From assembly GCF_000312425.1 (NCBI RefSeq), contig NZ_HE997181.1:778002-842001 (forward strand): 64,000 bases of DNA, in the 5' to 3' direction. Position 1 is the stretch's first letter, and each line of letters begins with the position of its first letter. Origin of the DNA: Reyranella massiliensis 521 (GTDB taxonomy: Bacteria; Pseudomonadota; Alphaproteobacteria; Reyranellales; Reyranellaceae). The notes under the pieces are model-generated. The model was not told the origin of the DNA. It did not search any database and saw only the letters and a program-made list of their open reading frames with translations. Of this stretch, positions 44,957 through 53,571 are shown one piece after another. The position numbers were made by a program, and so were the translations under genes.

Positions 44957-46240
44957 ATGGCCGGTAGAGAGGCGGACGACACCTATTCCGATGCGCTTCG
45001 CCGCGAAATTATGCGCAGCGAACAGCAGCGGATGCGGGTGATCGTGATCATCCTGGCGATGGTGCTCGTTGCGGTGATGCTCGTGCTGAACTTCATCCCG
45101 CAGATCGACGAGCGCCTGTTCGACAAGAAAGTACCGGGCTGGGTGCCGCTGGCCGGCATCGGGCCTTATCTTCTCTACGAGCTGGCCGCGCTCAGCCTCC
45201 TCCGATGGCGATCCGCCAAGGGTAAGGACTTTCCCCGCATCGCGCGCTTCGGTAACGCATTGATCGAGACGTCATTGCCGGCTTCGATCACCTACGTGCT
45301 GAGCGGCTACATGCAGCCGCAGCTCGTATTCGCCTTCTGGCCGCCGCTCCTGTTCTTCGTCTTCATCTTGCTGTCGACCCTGCGGCTCGATTTCTGGCTT
45401 TCGGTGTGGACGGGCACTGTCGCGGCGGCGCTGCAGATGGTGCTGGTGCTCGTGTTGCTGCCCGTGGACCCGACGGCCGCCGCCGACAACATGCCGCTGT
45501 TCTATATCGGTCGCAGCATGGTGCTGTTCGGCAGCGGCGTCGTTGCCGGGCTGGTCGCCGTGAGCCTGCGCCGCCAGTTCGAGAATTCCATTCTGGCGGG
45601 GGCGGCGCGCGACCGCGTGACCAACCTGTTCGGCCAGCATGTCTCGCCCTCCGTCGTCGAGCGTCTGCTTGCGACGCAAACCGAACCGCCGAGCGAGCTG
45701 CGCACCATCTGCGTGCTCTTCCTCGATATTCGTGGCTTCACGGCGATGACGCGGCAGCGGCCCGCGGCCGAGACCGTAGAGTTGCTCAATGCTTTCTTCG
45801 CCGAGATGATCGATGTCGTCGACCGGCACCACGGCATCATCAATAAATTTCTGGGCGACGGGTTTCTGGCGCTGTTCGGAGCGCCACTGGCTGACCCGTC
45901 GGCGGCGCAGAATGCATTGGGCGCGGCTCGGGCGATGATCGAAGCGGTCGAGGCGTGGAACAAGGAGCGGCCATCGCAGGCGCTGCGTGTCGGTATCGGC
46001 ATCCATATGGGCGAGGCGGTGACCGGCGTCGTCGGATCGCCGCGGCGTAAAGAATATACGGTGATCGGCGATACGGTGAATCTCGCCGCCCGGCTCGAAC
46101 AGCTTACCAAGGAGACAGGTTCGCAGGTGCTGGTGTCCAACTCGGTGCATGCGGCTGTTGCGGCCGACGGCGCGGTCGACCTGGGACCGCTGGCGATCCG
46201 TGGCTACGATGAGAAGGTACAGGTATGGCAGGTGATGTGA
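44957..46240 (+). CDS. Membrane-anchored class III adenylate/guanylate cyclase
   Basis: 427 residues: about six N-terminal membrane spans (residues 28-205), a short helical linker (FGQHVSPSVVERLL) and a C-terminal catalytic domain. The two metal aspartates are in LFLDIRGFTAM and INKFLGDGFLALFG, the Lys in KFLGDG and the Asp/Thr in YTVIGDTVNLAARLE; this pairing favours ATP over GTP. It would make a cyclic nucleotide in response to a membrane or periplasmic signal, as in the CYA1-type integral cyclases. It overlaps the gamma-glutamylcyclotransferase gene by 16 bases. Confidence 0.9.
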   Translation: MAGREADDTYSDALRREIMRSEQQRMRVIVIILAMVLVAVMLVLNFIPQIDERLFDKKVPGWVPLAGIGPYLLYELAALSLLRWRSAKGKDFPRIARFGNALIETSLPASITYVLSGYMQPQLVFAFWPPLLFFVFILLSTLRLDFWLSVWTGTVAAALQMVLVLVLLPVDPTAAADNMPLFYIGRSMVLFGSGVVAGLVAVSLRRQFENSILAGAARDRVTNLFGQHVSPSVVERLLATQTEPPSELRTICVLFLDIRGFTAMTRQRPAAETVELLNAFFAEMIDVVDRHHGIINKFLGDGFLALFGAPLADPSAAQNALGAARAMIEAVEAWNKERPSQALRVGIGIHMGEAVTGVVGSPRRKEYTVIGDTVNLAARLEQLTKETGSQVLVSNSVHAAVAADGAVDLGPLAIRGYDEKVQVWQVM

Positions 46241-46701
46241 GCTGGTACTTCGCCTACGGCTCCAACATGGACGCCGACCGGCTCTTCGAGAAGCGCCTGC
46301 GGCCCGAAGGGGTGATGCCCGGCGAGCGCGTCGCCGGCCGGCTCGACGGCTGGCAACTCGCCTTCAACAAGGTCGCCCGCACTCCCGCGGGGGCCGGCGC
46401 CGGCAATATCGTCCTGCAAGCCGGCAGCTCGGTGCACGGCACGTTGAATGCGTTGCCGGCGAAGGGCTTCGATGTCCTGGATCGTTTCGAGGGCGTCGTC
46501 GGCGGTCACTACGAACGGCGCATAGTCCGTGTCGCGCGGCCGGACATCGGCATCGACGTCGAAGCCATCACCTATGTTGCGCTGAAGGTGGGCGAGGGGT
46601 TGCGTCCGACGCGCGAATACCTCGGCTTTCTGTTGGCTGGCCGCGACCTGCTGCCCGTCGACTATTGGGAGGCGTTACGCGTGACCTCGACGCTCGACTG
46701 A
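46225..46701 (+). CDS. Gamma-glutamylcyclotransferase-family protein
   Basis: 158 residues. The substrate loop is FAYGSNM (YGSN at residues 11-14), and the catalytic glutamate lies in DRFEGVVGGHYER near residue 92, followed by VEAITYVAL and LLAGRDLLPVDYW. This is the GGCT/ChaC-like beta-barrel that releases 5-oxoproline from gamma-glutamyl compounds; closely related folds act in other amine breakdown. The ATG lies 16 bases before the cyclase stop, so translation is likely coupled, though no functional link is known. Confidence 0.85.
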   Translation: MAGDVSWYFAYGSNMDADRLFEKRLRPEGVMPGERVAGRLDGWQLAFNKVARTPAGAGAGNIVLQAGSSVHGTLNALPAKGFDVLDRFEGVVGGHYERRIVRVARPDIGIDVEAITYVALKVGEGLRPTREYLGFLLAGRDLLPVDYWEALRVTSTLD

Positions 46702-46703
46702 CG

Positions 46704-47654
46704 TCAGCCACCCTGAAGGTGGCGACGCACGAAGCCCTTGAGATCCTCCATCGACTGCCGGGCCGCGGCATCGTTCGGTCCGCCGCTGACGCCCAGCGTG
46801 CGGCAGGCTGAAAGGGCCTGGGCCTGCGCGGCGGGGATGGGCTTGCCGTCGGCGCCGGTCGTCACGATCCCGCTTTTCCGTTCGACCCACGAACGGTCGG
46901 CCTGCTGCTGCACGACGCACTGGGAGTAATTCTCTCCGGTGGCGACAAAGTAGGGACGGCCGCCGTCGAAGCCGTGCGGTGCGTCCGGATAGACCTTCAC
47001 GTCGATCCGTCCCCCGGCCGCGCGTATCGTCTCGGCATAGGTCTGGCAGGGTTCGGCCCCGACATAGGTATCCGCACCGCCGAGCAACATATAGATCGGC
47101 GCGCCCGTGGTCCGGGGCTTGTGGTACTGGACGGAGCAGGCCGGATAGAACGGTACATGCAGGGCATAGCGCAGGAATGCGGGAATGCCGGCAGCGGCGA
47201 TGAGCTGTTCGTGCGACGCCATCAGGGCCGAGGTACCGCCCTTGGAAAATCCCATGATGCCGATATGCGCTCTGTCGATGCGGGCGATGTCGTTCAGCGC
47301 CTTCAGGGCCATGAGTGCGTCGAAGTTGAAGTCCTGGCCTGTAACGGCCGACTGATCCTGCACCGTCGACGTCACGCCGCGCGGCTTGAAGGAGTCGATC
47401 ACCACGGCGGCGACGCCCATCGCCACCATCTCGCGCGCGAAACGCCCTTCGCGTTGGTCGCTGATGCCACCGCTGCCGTGATGGATCACCATCGCCGGCA
47501 CCGGACCCGTCTGGGCTGGCCAATAGATCTCGGCCGTGATCTGAACTGGCTGGCCTTTCTGGCGGCTCTCGAAGGTGACGGTCTCGCGTTGCTGCGCCTG
47601 CGCACCGGCGCAGGCCAGCAGAGAGGCAGCTACCGCGAGCGCAGCCAGCTTCAT
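46704..47654 (-). CDS. Secreted dienelactone-hydrolase-family protein
   Basis: 316 residues with a signal peptide (LAALAVAASLLACAGAQAQ). The alpha/beta-hydrolase triad sits in GFSKGGTSALM (Ser near residue 139), a later aspartate in LGGADTYVG and His in DAPHGFDGG. AMVIHHGSGG holds the oxyanion hole, as in dienelactone hydrolases. It is probably periplasmic. ATG 47654 overlaps the stop of the VOC gene (ATGA), so it is translated after it; a longer upstream frame belongs to no recognisable protein. Convergent with the cyclotransferase gene. Confidence 0.83.
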   Translation of the reverse strand: MKLAALAVAASLLACAGAQAQQRETVTFESRQKGQPVQITAEIYWPAQTGPVPAMVIHHGSGGISDQREGRFAREMVAMGVAAVVIDSFKPRGVTSTVQDQSAVTGQDFNFDALMALKALNDIARIDRAHIGIMGFSKGGTSALMASHEQLIAAAGIPAFLRYALHVPFYPACSVQYHKPRTTGAPIYMLLGGADTYVGAEPCQTYAETIRAAGGRIDVKVYPDAPHGFDGGRPYFVATGENYSQCVVQQQADRSWVERKSGIVTTGADGKPIPAAQAQALSACRTLGVSGGPNDAAARQSMEDLKGFVRRHLQGG

Positions 47655-48100
47655 TGGGCGGCGACGGCCTTTTCTTTCTTGGCGCCGGCCTTGTTGGTCA
47701 TCGGGTCGAAGCCTTCGAGCTCCTTGACGTCTTCTTCGTGCCAGAAGTTGAGCTCGATCATCACGCCGTCGGGATCGTGCACGAAGACTTGCTGCAACGG
47801 CCGTGCCGGCACCTTCCTGACCTCGAAGGGCATATTGTCCTTCTTGATCTGGTCGAGGGTGCCACGGATGTCGGAGCAATTGATGGCGATATGGTCGATG
47901 GCGCCGCTGCCCTGATCGCTGCGTCCGGTCTCGGACACGATATGCAGGATCGCCTTGTCGCCGGCATACATCCAGGCGCCGGGGAACGGAAATGGCGGCC
48001 GGTCGCCGTTGGTTAGGCCGACGTAGCGCTCATAGAAGCGCACCGTGGCATCGAGGTCTTTGCAGAAGATGTTGTAGTGGTCGAGCGAGAGTGCGGGCAT
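47651..48100 (-). CDS. VOC-family (glyoxalase/bleomycin resistance) protein
   Basis: 149 residues from ATG 48100, with GGGAGA upstream. Two beta-alpha-beta-beta-beta units are visible: LDHYNIFCKDLDATVRFYERYVGL at the start and IDHIAINCSDIRGTLDQIKKDN in the second half, ending VFVHDPDGVMIELNFWH. Metal ligands would be the His of LDHYN, Glu near the middle, His of IDHIA and Glu of MIELNF. The family includes glyoxalases, dioxygenases and resistance proteins. It is in one run with the dienelactone-hydrolase gene and downstream of DUF899. Confidence 0.87.
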   Translation of the reverse strand: MPALSLDHYNIFCKDLDATVRFYERYVGLTNGDRPPFPFPGAWMYAGDKAILHIVSETGRSDQGSGAIDHIAINCSDIRGTLDQIKKDNMPFEVRKVPARPLQQVFVHDPDGVMIELNFWHEEDVKELEGFDPMTNKAGAKKEKAVAAQ

Positions 48101-48146
48101 TGGTTTCTCCCAAAGCTTGCTGGGAAGAAGCTTACAACACTCCGGC

Positions 48147-48881
48147 TCAGCCGTGGCAGCAGGATTTCTCGGCCTTTTGCTCGTATTTGTCGTGGTGTTT
48201 GACCCAGTCGGAGAGATTTCCGCCGGGCGGCTCGTTGCGGCCCTTGGGTGTGATGTCGAGAAAGCCGTAGACCGTACCAGTATGTTCCGTGCCGCGGGCG
48301 AACACGGAGTAGGTATGGAAGATCCGGCCTGCGTCGTCCTTGGTGAAGACGCTGAAGCCCGGCAGTTCGTCGATCGCGTAATCTTGTTCCACGAAGTTGT
48401 AAAACACCTTGCCGCGCTTGCGGTCGGCCTCCGTAAAAGAGACGTTGTAGTCGAAGTTGAAATCCGAGCCGGCCGATGACACCCATTTGAAGTGCCAGCC
48501 CATGCGCTTGTGGAAGGGCGCGATCTTGGCGTAGGGCGCACGGGAGACGGCAATCAGCATCACGTCGTGATTGATCAGATGGACCAGCGAGCCGTCGGAC
48601 TGATCGGCGCCGAACGAACAGCCGACACAGCCTTCCTCCCAGTCCGGACCGAACATGAAGTGCTTCACGATGAGCTGGCTGCGGCCCGCGAACAGGTCGG
48701 ACAGCGTCTCCTTGCCGTCTGGCCCGTCGAATACATAGTTCTTCTCGACCTTGACCCAGGGCAGTTCCCGGCGCTGGCGGGCAATCTCATCCTGAGCCCG
48801 AAGATGGGCCTTTTCCTTTTCGAGCAGAACGCGACGGGCGGCAATCCATTCCTCGCGGGAGACGATCTTGTGCGTTTGCAT
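48147..48881 (-). CDS. DUF899 thioredoxin-fold protein
   Basis: 244 residues of the DUF899 (AhpC/TSA-like) family. Typical motifs: SREEWIAARRVLLEKEKAHLR at the start, RRELPWVKVEKNYVFDGPDGK, HFMFGPDWEEGCVGCSFGADQ with a CVGC pair near residue 89, and FNFDYNVSFT later. It ends in SCCHG. The function of the family is unknown; a thiol-redox role is suggested by the CxxC. Such genes are regularly found next to ArsR-SRPBCC pairs, as here, and may be regulated by that ArsR. Confidence 0.86.
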   Translation of the reverse strand: MQTHKIVSREEWIAARRVLLEKEKAHLRAQDEIARQRRELPWVKVEKNYVFDGPDGKETLSDLFAGRSQLIVKHFMFGPDWEEGCVGCSFGADQSDGSLVHLINHDVMLIAVSRAPYAKIAPFHKRMGWHFKWVSSAGSDFNFDYNVSFTEADRKRGKVFYNFVEQDYAIDELPGFSVFTKDDAGRIFHTYSVFARGTEHTGTVYGFLDITPKGRNEPPGGNLSDWVKHHDKYEQKAEKSCCHG

Positions 48882-48966
48882 GACGATCCCTCTCTAGAGC
48901 TGTTCGGAACGACAACGAATGTGATCGAAGGTGATGCCGAATACAGGTTCGCGCCGGAGGCGAACG

Positions 48967-49398
48967 TCATGCAAACACCTTCTCCAGATTATCGAGCGCT
49001 GCGCTCCAGCCGCGCCGATGATCGTCGCGCGCCGTCTCGCTGAAGAACTGCTCGTGAGTCAAAGTGAGGACCGTGCCGTCCGTGTCCGGCTTCAGGTCGA
49101 CCGTCACCTGCGATTCTCGGTCGGGTGTGCTCTGCCAGGCCCAGGAGAAGACAAGCTTCTCGTCCGGCACTATTTCGCGATAGACCCCGCTCACGCTGTG
49201 ATGCTCGCCGTTCGGCGTCCAGAACTGGACACGGAAACGGCCACCGACACGCAGGTCGGCTTCGGCGATGGGCGTCTTCTCATGGCCGGTGACGCCCCAC
49301 CAGCGGATCATTTTTTCCGGCTGCGTCCAGGCTTCGTAGACTTTTTGCGGCGGGGCCTTGAGGCGTCGCTTGAGGGCGAGGCTGGGCTTGCTGGCCAT
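48967..49398 (-). CDS. SRPBCC / AHSA1-family protein
   Basis: 143 residues of the START-like AHSA1 fold: LKRRLKAPPQKVYEAWTQPEKMIRWWG at the start, VGGRFRVQFW, GVYREIVPDEKLVFSWAW in the middle and GTVLTLTHEQF toward the end, then GWSAALDNLEKV. Such proteins bind hydrophobic ligands. A strong GGAGGAAG lies just before the ATG, inside the coding region of the ArsR gene, whose end overlaps it by 91 bases. The two make a compact regulator/ligand-binding pair. Confidence 0.86.
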   Translation of the reverse strand: MASKPSLALKRRLKAPPQKVYEAWTQPEKMIRWWGVTGHEKTPIAEADLRVGGRFRVQFWTPNGEHHSVSGVYREIVPDEKLVFSWAWQSTPDRESQVTVDLKPDTDGTVLTLTHEQFFSETARDDHRRGWSAALDNLEKVFA

Positions 49399-49727
49399 GG
49401 ATCTTCCTCCAGAAAGGCGGCGAGGCGGTCGAGCTGCTGCGTCCAGTAGCGCTCGTAGTGGGCGAGCCAGTTCATCGCTTGCTCCATGGGCTCTGCCTTG
49501 AGCTGGCAGGTGACGGTGCGCCCTGTTTTGGAGCGCACGATCAGGCCGGCATCGGAGAGCACGTCGAGGTGCTTCATGATGGCGGGCAGAGATACCGGGA
49601 AGGGGCGCGCCAGTTCACTGACGCTGATTCCATTCTCTTCATCGAGACGAGCGAGCAGCGCACGGCGTGTCGGGTCGGCCAGCGCGGCGAAGGTGCGGTC
49701 GAGGACGGTGGCTTGATAGTTAACCAT
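49308..49727 (-). CDS. ArsR-family transcription regulator
   Basis: 139 residues. The winged helix is FAALADPTRRALLARLDEENGISVSELARPF, with recognition helix SLPAIMKHLDVLSDAGLI and wing RSKTGRTVTCQL. No metal-binding cysteines are seen, so it belongs to the non-metal group paired with AHSA1 proteins. From about residue 108 on, the chain (PWPASPASPSS, RPRRKKSTKPGRSRKK) is simply the out-of-frame reading of the next gene's start and is a dispensable-looking basic tail. A -35 TTGACA promoter is close enough to make the message nearly leaderless. Confidence 0.88.
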   Translation of the reverse strand: MVNYQATVLDRTFAALADPTRRALLARLDEENGISVSELARPFPVSLPAIMKHLDVLSDAGLIVRSKTGRTVTCQLKAEPMEQAMNWLAHYERYWTQQLDRLAAFLEEDPWPASPASPSSDASRPRRKKSTKPGRSRKK

Positions 49728-49735
49728 AGGGTTAA
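49720..49735 (-). promoter_or_regulatory. Palindromic operator over the ArsR start codon
   Basis: TTAACC-ATAG-GGTTAA, a 6-bp perfect inverted repeat that covers the ATG of the ArsR gene. Its position between the -10 element and the start fits autorepression. Confidence 0.5.
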
Positions 49736-49764
49736 GTGTTAGTGCGCAGGACGCTGCCTGTCAA
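49736..49764 (-). promoter_or_regulatory. Promoter of the ArsR-SRPBCC operon
   Basis: On the minus strand, consensus TTGACA (49764-49759), 17 bases, TAACAC (49741-49736). The predicted start of transcription near 49729 is only about two bases from the ATG at 49727, so the mRNA would be leaderless. Confidence 0.6.
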
Positions 49765-49891
49765 GAGTAGCTCGAGCCAATCCATCGGCAGGCGGCCGGC
49801 TCAAGTCCGGCGCCGAAGGCATGCCCTATGTCGATTTCGCCAAGCGCTAGTGGTTCATGCTCTTCGAAGAACGCACCTGCCTGTGCCCAGG

Positions 49892-50632
49892 TCATCCCAG
49901 CTTCTTGATCAGCTCCTGGGCGGCGGCCGGGTTGCGCACCTTGGCACCGGAGATGAAGTAGACGAAGGCGTCGCCCTTCTTTGCCCAGGCCTTGCTGCGC
50001 TTGGCCCACTTGTCGAGGTCGGCCGGCTTGTAGCCTGTCTTCACCTTCTCCTCGCTGCCCATCAGGCGTGCGTAGGTGAAGTCGGCCGTCGGCTCATCGA
50101 TCTCAGGAAAGTCCTTGTCGTGGGCATAGACGATGGCAGCGTTGTACTTGCGCGCCAGGTCGTAGAAGCGCTTGTCCTTGAAGCTGTCGTGCCGCACTTC
50201 CAGGGCATGGCGCAGTGGCAGTTTGCCCACTTCCCGCGGCAGCAGCTTGAGGAAGGCCTCGAAGTCTTCAGGATCGAATTTCTTGGTGCCCATGAACTGC
50301 CAGTTGATGGGTCCCAGCCGGTCTTTCAGCTCTACCAACCCCTGCGTGACGAAGCGCTGTACCGATTCGCCGGCTTCGGCCAGCACACGACGGTTGGTGC
50401 AGAAGCGCGACGCCTTGACGGCAAAGACGAAGCCATCGGGCGTTTCCTCGCGCCACTTGGCCCAGCTCGCGGGCTTGAAGCTCGAATAGTAGGTACCGTT
50501 GATCTCGATCGAGGTGAGCTTGCGGCTGGCATATTCCAGCTCGCGCTTCTGCGTCAGCCCTTCTGGATAGAAGGGGCCGCGCCAAGGCTCGAAGGTCCAA
50601 CCGCCGATGCCGACATAGATTTTACCACTCAT
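49892..50632 (-). CDS. DUF72-family protein
   Basis: 246 residues of the DUF72 TIM-barrel. Typical motifs: IYVGIGGWTFEPWRGPFYPEG at the start, IEINGTYYSSFKPASWAKW, FVFAVKASRF and the C-terminal FTYARLMGSEE followed by AYVYFISGAKVRNPAAA-like text. The biochemical role of DUF72 is unknown. Length and motifs are complete. It lies alone between the ArsR promoter region and the quinone oxidoreductase gene, on the same strand as both. Confidence 0.87.
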   Translation of the reverse strand: MSGKIYVGIGGWTFEPWRGPFYPEGLTQKRELEYASRKLTSIEINGTYYSSFKPASWAKWREETPDGFVFAVKASRFCTNRRVLAEAGESVQRFVTQGLVELKDRLGPINWQFMGTKKFDPEDFEAFLKLLPREVGKLPLRHALEVRHDSFKDKRFYDLARKYNAAIVYAHDKDFPEIDEPTADFTYARLMGSEEKVKTGYKPADLDKWAKRSKAWAKKGDAFVYFISGAKVRNPAAAQELIKKLG

Positions 50633-50672
50633 GGCGTCGAGTATATCGCAATCGACGGCGAGGGCAGCCCTG

Positions 50673-51647
50673 TCAGGCGATCTCCAGCACGATCTTGCCC
50701 AGCCCCTGTCCCGTCAGGGCGAACTCCATCGCCGGTGCGAACTCTTCGAGCGGGAAGGAGCGACCCACAGCGGGCACGAGGCGACCGTCGGCGACCCAAG
50801 AGAGCAGCTCGGCGACATGGGCATTGGCCTTCTTCTCCTCGAACAACCCGAACTGGCGCACGTCGACGCCGACCAGCGCCGCGCCCTTCATCAGCGTGAG
50901 ATTGGATTTGAGAGCGGGGATCGGGCCGCCGACAAAGCCCACGACGAGGTGACGTCCGCCCCAGACCAGGGACCGGAATGCCGGCTCGAAAAGCGGGCCG
51001 CAGACCGGATCGAAAACCACGTCAGGTCCCTTGCCACCACAGGCGGCCTTCAGCCGGTCGCGCCAGCCTTCCGGCGCCGTGTCGATCACATCGTCGGCGC
51101 CCTGGGCGCGGGCGAAGGCGCGCTTTTCCTCGGTCGACGCGGCTGCGATCACTTCCGCGCCCATCGCCTTGCCCACCTGGATGGCGGCTATACCAACGCC
51201 GCCAGCCGCGCCCAGCACGAGCAACCGCTCGCCTGCGGCCAGGACGCCACGATCGCGCAGGCCGTGCAGGGCCGTGAGGTAATTGACCCGGAAGCCCGAT
51301 GCCTGAGCAAAGCTCATCCGTTCGGGGATCTTCACCGTGTCGGCAGCCAGCGCGAGCGCAAATTGCGCGAAGCCACCGCGGACGGACGCCATGACCCTGT
51401 CGCCCGGCGCAAGGCCGTCGACGCCTGCGCCCACGGCCTCCACCCAGCCGCCGACTTCCCTGCCCGGCGTGTGCGGCAGGGGCGGCTTCACCTGGTAGCG
51501 GCCCAGAGCGACCAATGCGTCGACATAGCCGACACCGCAGGCCTCCACCTTGATAAGGACCTCACCCGGTCCCGGCTTCGGCGTTTCGCCTTCCAACAGG
51601 CGATAGTCGGCGATCGAGTCGAGTGTCGAGGCCTGGACGAACTTCAT
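50673..51647 (-). CDS. NADPH:quinone oxidoreductase / zinc-free medium-chain dehydrogenase
   Basis: 324 residues. The GroES-like N-terminal domain contains GEVLIKVEACGVGYVDALVALGRY, PHTPGREVGGWVEAVG and the cofactor domain LLVLGAAGGVGIAAIQVGKAMGAEVIAAA (AAGGVG pyrophosphate loop). The zinc ligands of alcohol dehydrogenases are absent, which is normal for the quinone oxidoreductase group. It reduces quinones or enones with NADPH. GGGAGA precedes the ATG. Transcribed toward DUF72 with 40 bases between, possibly on the same transcript. Confidence 0.88.
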   Translation of the reverse strand: MKFVQASTLDSIADYRLLEGETPKPGPGEVLIKVEACGVGYVDALVALGRYQVKPPLPHTPGREVGGWVEAVGAGVDGLAPGDRVMASVRGGFAQFALALAADTVKIPERMSFAQASGFRVNYLTALHGLRDRGVLAAGERLLVLGAAGGVGIAAIQVGKAMGAEVIAAASTEEKRAFARAQGADDVIDTAPEGWRDRLKAACGGKGPDVVFDPVCGPLFEPAFRSLVWGGRHLVVGFVGGPIPALKSNLTLMKGAALVGVDVRQFGLFEEKKANAHVAELLSWVADGRLVPAVGRSFPLEEFAPAMEFALTGQGLGKIVLEIA

Positions 51648-51711
51648 GCGGCGTCTCCCGAAAGCTACTTGCTGGACCTGTATAGCCGCAGAAGGGCCCG
51701 TGCCTAAACCG

Positions 51712-52968
51712 CTACGGTGGCGGTTCCGGTGGTGGGCGTGTCTCGGGCATCAACAGAGTTACGGCGGTTAGACCCAATGCTGCCACTGTGGCCAGGCTGA
51801 GGAAGGCAACAGAGCTGCCGTACGAATCGGTAGCATAGCCGGCGAGTGTGGGGCTAAGCGATGCGCCGACGCCCGTCATCGTGCCGACCATGCCCTGAGT
51901 GAGGTTGAACCGCCCGGTGCCGCGGGTCAGATCCGCGATGGTAAGCGGAACCAGTACGCTGAAGACGGAAGCTGTCAGGCCGTCGAGCAGTTGCACGGCG
52001 ACCAGCAGGTAAGGATCGCTTACCGTCGCGAAGAGAACGCCGCGGATCGGCAGGAAGGCGAAGCCCGCGATCAGCAACGGCCGGCGACCCCATCGTTGCG
52101 CCTGGCGTCCGACCCAGGGCGAGAAGATCGCCACGATGAGCTGCGGGCCGACCATGCAGGCTGCGATCAGCACTGTCGCCCAGTCGCTGAGGCGCATCGT
52201 GAGAACACTGCCCATCAGCGGGAGCATCGCGGCGTTGGCGAGATGAAACAGCAGGATACAGCCGCCGAAGATCAACAGGGGGGACCTGAGCAAAAGCCGG
52301 CGAAGATCGAGCGGCGCACGCGGTTCGGCTTGTCTGTTGTTCGGCTTGCGCGGCATCGGCGCGTTGCCATGCGCCTGCTCCGGGTCGATCTCGCGCGGTG
52401 CGATAGTGCGCAGGGTCAACCAGGTCGGAACGAGAAGGGCCGCAGTGACGAAGAAGACGGCGCTCGGCGAGATCAGATAGCCGACCACGCCCATGACGCC
52501 AGCCGTCAGTCCGGCGCCGATCGAAGCGAAGCGAGCATTGCGCCCGAGTCTTTCGCCGATCGCCGATGGGCCGACAAGGCCGAGGCTAATTGCGGCGATG
52601 GCTGGACCCAGAACGCAGCTTGCCGCGGCATGCAGGCAAGCGGCAACGAGGACCACTGGGAAGATTGGGTAGAGCGCATAGGCAAGCGCGCTGACGCTGA
52701 TGAGGGCGACGGCTATGGCCGCAACAAAGCGCTCCGAGCGCGCCGCATCCAGGAGCGCGCCACCCGGGATCTGGCCGACCAGACCGACTAGGCCGGCCGA
52801 GGTAAGCACGAGGCCGATATCGACCTGCGTCCACTTCTCCGAAGTGAGATAGACCGCAACGAAGGGTCCGAAGCCCGTCTGCACGTCGGCGACGAAGAAG
52901 ACGAACCAGTCGAGCCCGCGCAGGCTGCGCTTCGACGGATGAGATGCAGTACAGATGGGTTCGGCCAC
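51712..52968 (-). CDS. MFS transporter
   Basis: 418 residues with about 12 hydrophobic segments. The first reads LDWFVFFVADVQTGFGPFVAVYL, and the fold is that of the major facilitator superfamily (for instance SWTQVDIGLVLTSAGLVGLVGQ and GPSAIGERLGRNARFASIGAGLTAG). A polar loop of about 30 residues lies between spans 6 and 7. The GTG start at 52968 is the first in frame. Substrate unknown; phenotype-linked relatives include sugar and drug transporters. It lies 18 bases downstream of the PRC-barrel gene. Confidence 0.85.
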   Translation of the reverse strand: MAEPICTASHPSKRSLRGLDWFVFFVADVQTGFGPFVAVYLTSEKWTQVDIGLVLTSAGLVGLVGQIPGGALLDAARSERFVAAIAVALISVSALAYALYPIFPVVLVAACLHAAASCVLGPAIAAISLGLVGPSAIGERLGRNARFASIGAGLTAGVMGVVGYLISPSAVFFVTAALLVPTWLTLRTIAPREIDPEQAHGNAPMPRKPNNRQAEPRAPLDLRRLLLRSPLLIFGGCILLFHLANAAMLPLMGSVLTMRLSDWATVLIAACMVGPQLIVAIFSPWVGRQAQRWGRRPLLIAGFAFLPIRGVLFATVSDPYLLVAVQLLDGLTASVFSVLVPLTIADLTRGTGRFNLTQGMVGTMTGVGASLSPTLAGYATDSYGSSVAFLSLATVAALGLTAVTLLMPETRPPPEPPP

Positions 52969-52986
52969 GGCGATTCCGGTGGCCAG

Positions 52987-53508
52987 CTAGGGAAGGGGCT
53001 CGAGGATCCCCGAGGGGCCTAGGACCACGATGGGCTTGCCTTCCTTGACTTCGGGCGCAAGCTTGACCTGATCGCGGGTCAGTTCGAGGACGATGCGGTA
53101 ACGTTTGCTCGCGGCAGGCACGAAGTGAAGCGCCTTCCAATCGACGGCGATCTTGCGGCTGCCAACGCCGAGGAAGCCGCCGAAGTCGATGATCGCCGCA
53201 CGTGTGCGGCCCGAACTGTCGACGATCACGTCAACAATGCGCCCCATGTTCTCATCGGCAGCGCTGCGTACTTCGTTGCCCAGGATGCCGCGAGCCTCCT
53301 GGGCGTCGATGACGGTGACCGACGGTGTGGCGACGGGTGGCGGGGCAGGAGGAGGTGCAGGCGGAGTCGGTGTCGCGACAGAAGGTGCGGGGGCGGTCGG
53401 TTGCTGCTGGGCAGTGTCGGGATCGTCTTGTGCGATCAACAATTTGGAGGCCGACACGAGCATCAGCAGTGCCAGCGCCGGCACGATCAGTCGAAGCCTG
53501 CCGCCCAT
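52987..53508 (-). CDS. Exported PRC-barrel protein with Pro-rich linker
   Basis: 173 residues. An N-terminal hydrophobic signal (LIVPALALLMLVSASKLLIA) is followed by a Pro/Thr/Ala-rich linker (about residues 35-62) and a PRC-barrel (residues 70-150): ILGNEVRSAADENMGRIVDVIVDSSGRTRAAIIDFGGFLGVGSRKI. This fold binds other proteins or RNA in several contexts; exported versions are abundant in alphaproteobacteria with unclear roles. The gene is transcribed toward the MFS transporter. Confidence 0.83.
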   Translation of the reverse strand: MGGRLRLIVPALALLMLVSASKLLIAQDDPDTAQQQPTAPAPSVATPTPPAPPPAPPPVATPSVTVIDAQEARGILGNEVRSAADENMGRIVDVIVDSSGRTRAAIIDFGGFLGVGSRKIAVDWKALHFVPAASKRYRIVLELTRDQVKLAPEVKEGKPIVVLGPSGILEPLP

Positions 53509-53571
53509 TGCCCCCTCCAGTGTAACGGTCGCCGGAGGGTCAACTCGTCAGGGGTGGCGTGGTTCCCTGGC

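Noticed and set aside
49770..49850. A plus-strand end-like frame reading KSGAEGMPYVDFAKR then stop, suggestive of a gene remnant
   Set aside because: Only about 25 residues, no start, no recognised family. It lies in the spacer between the ArsR promoter and DUF72, and chance open frames are frequent in GC-rich DNA.
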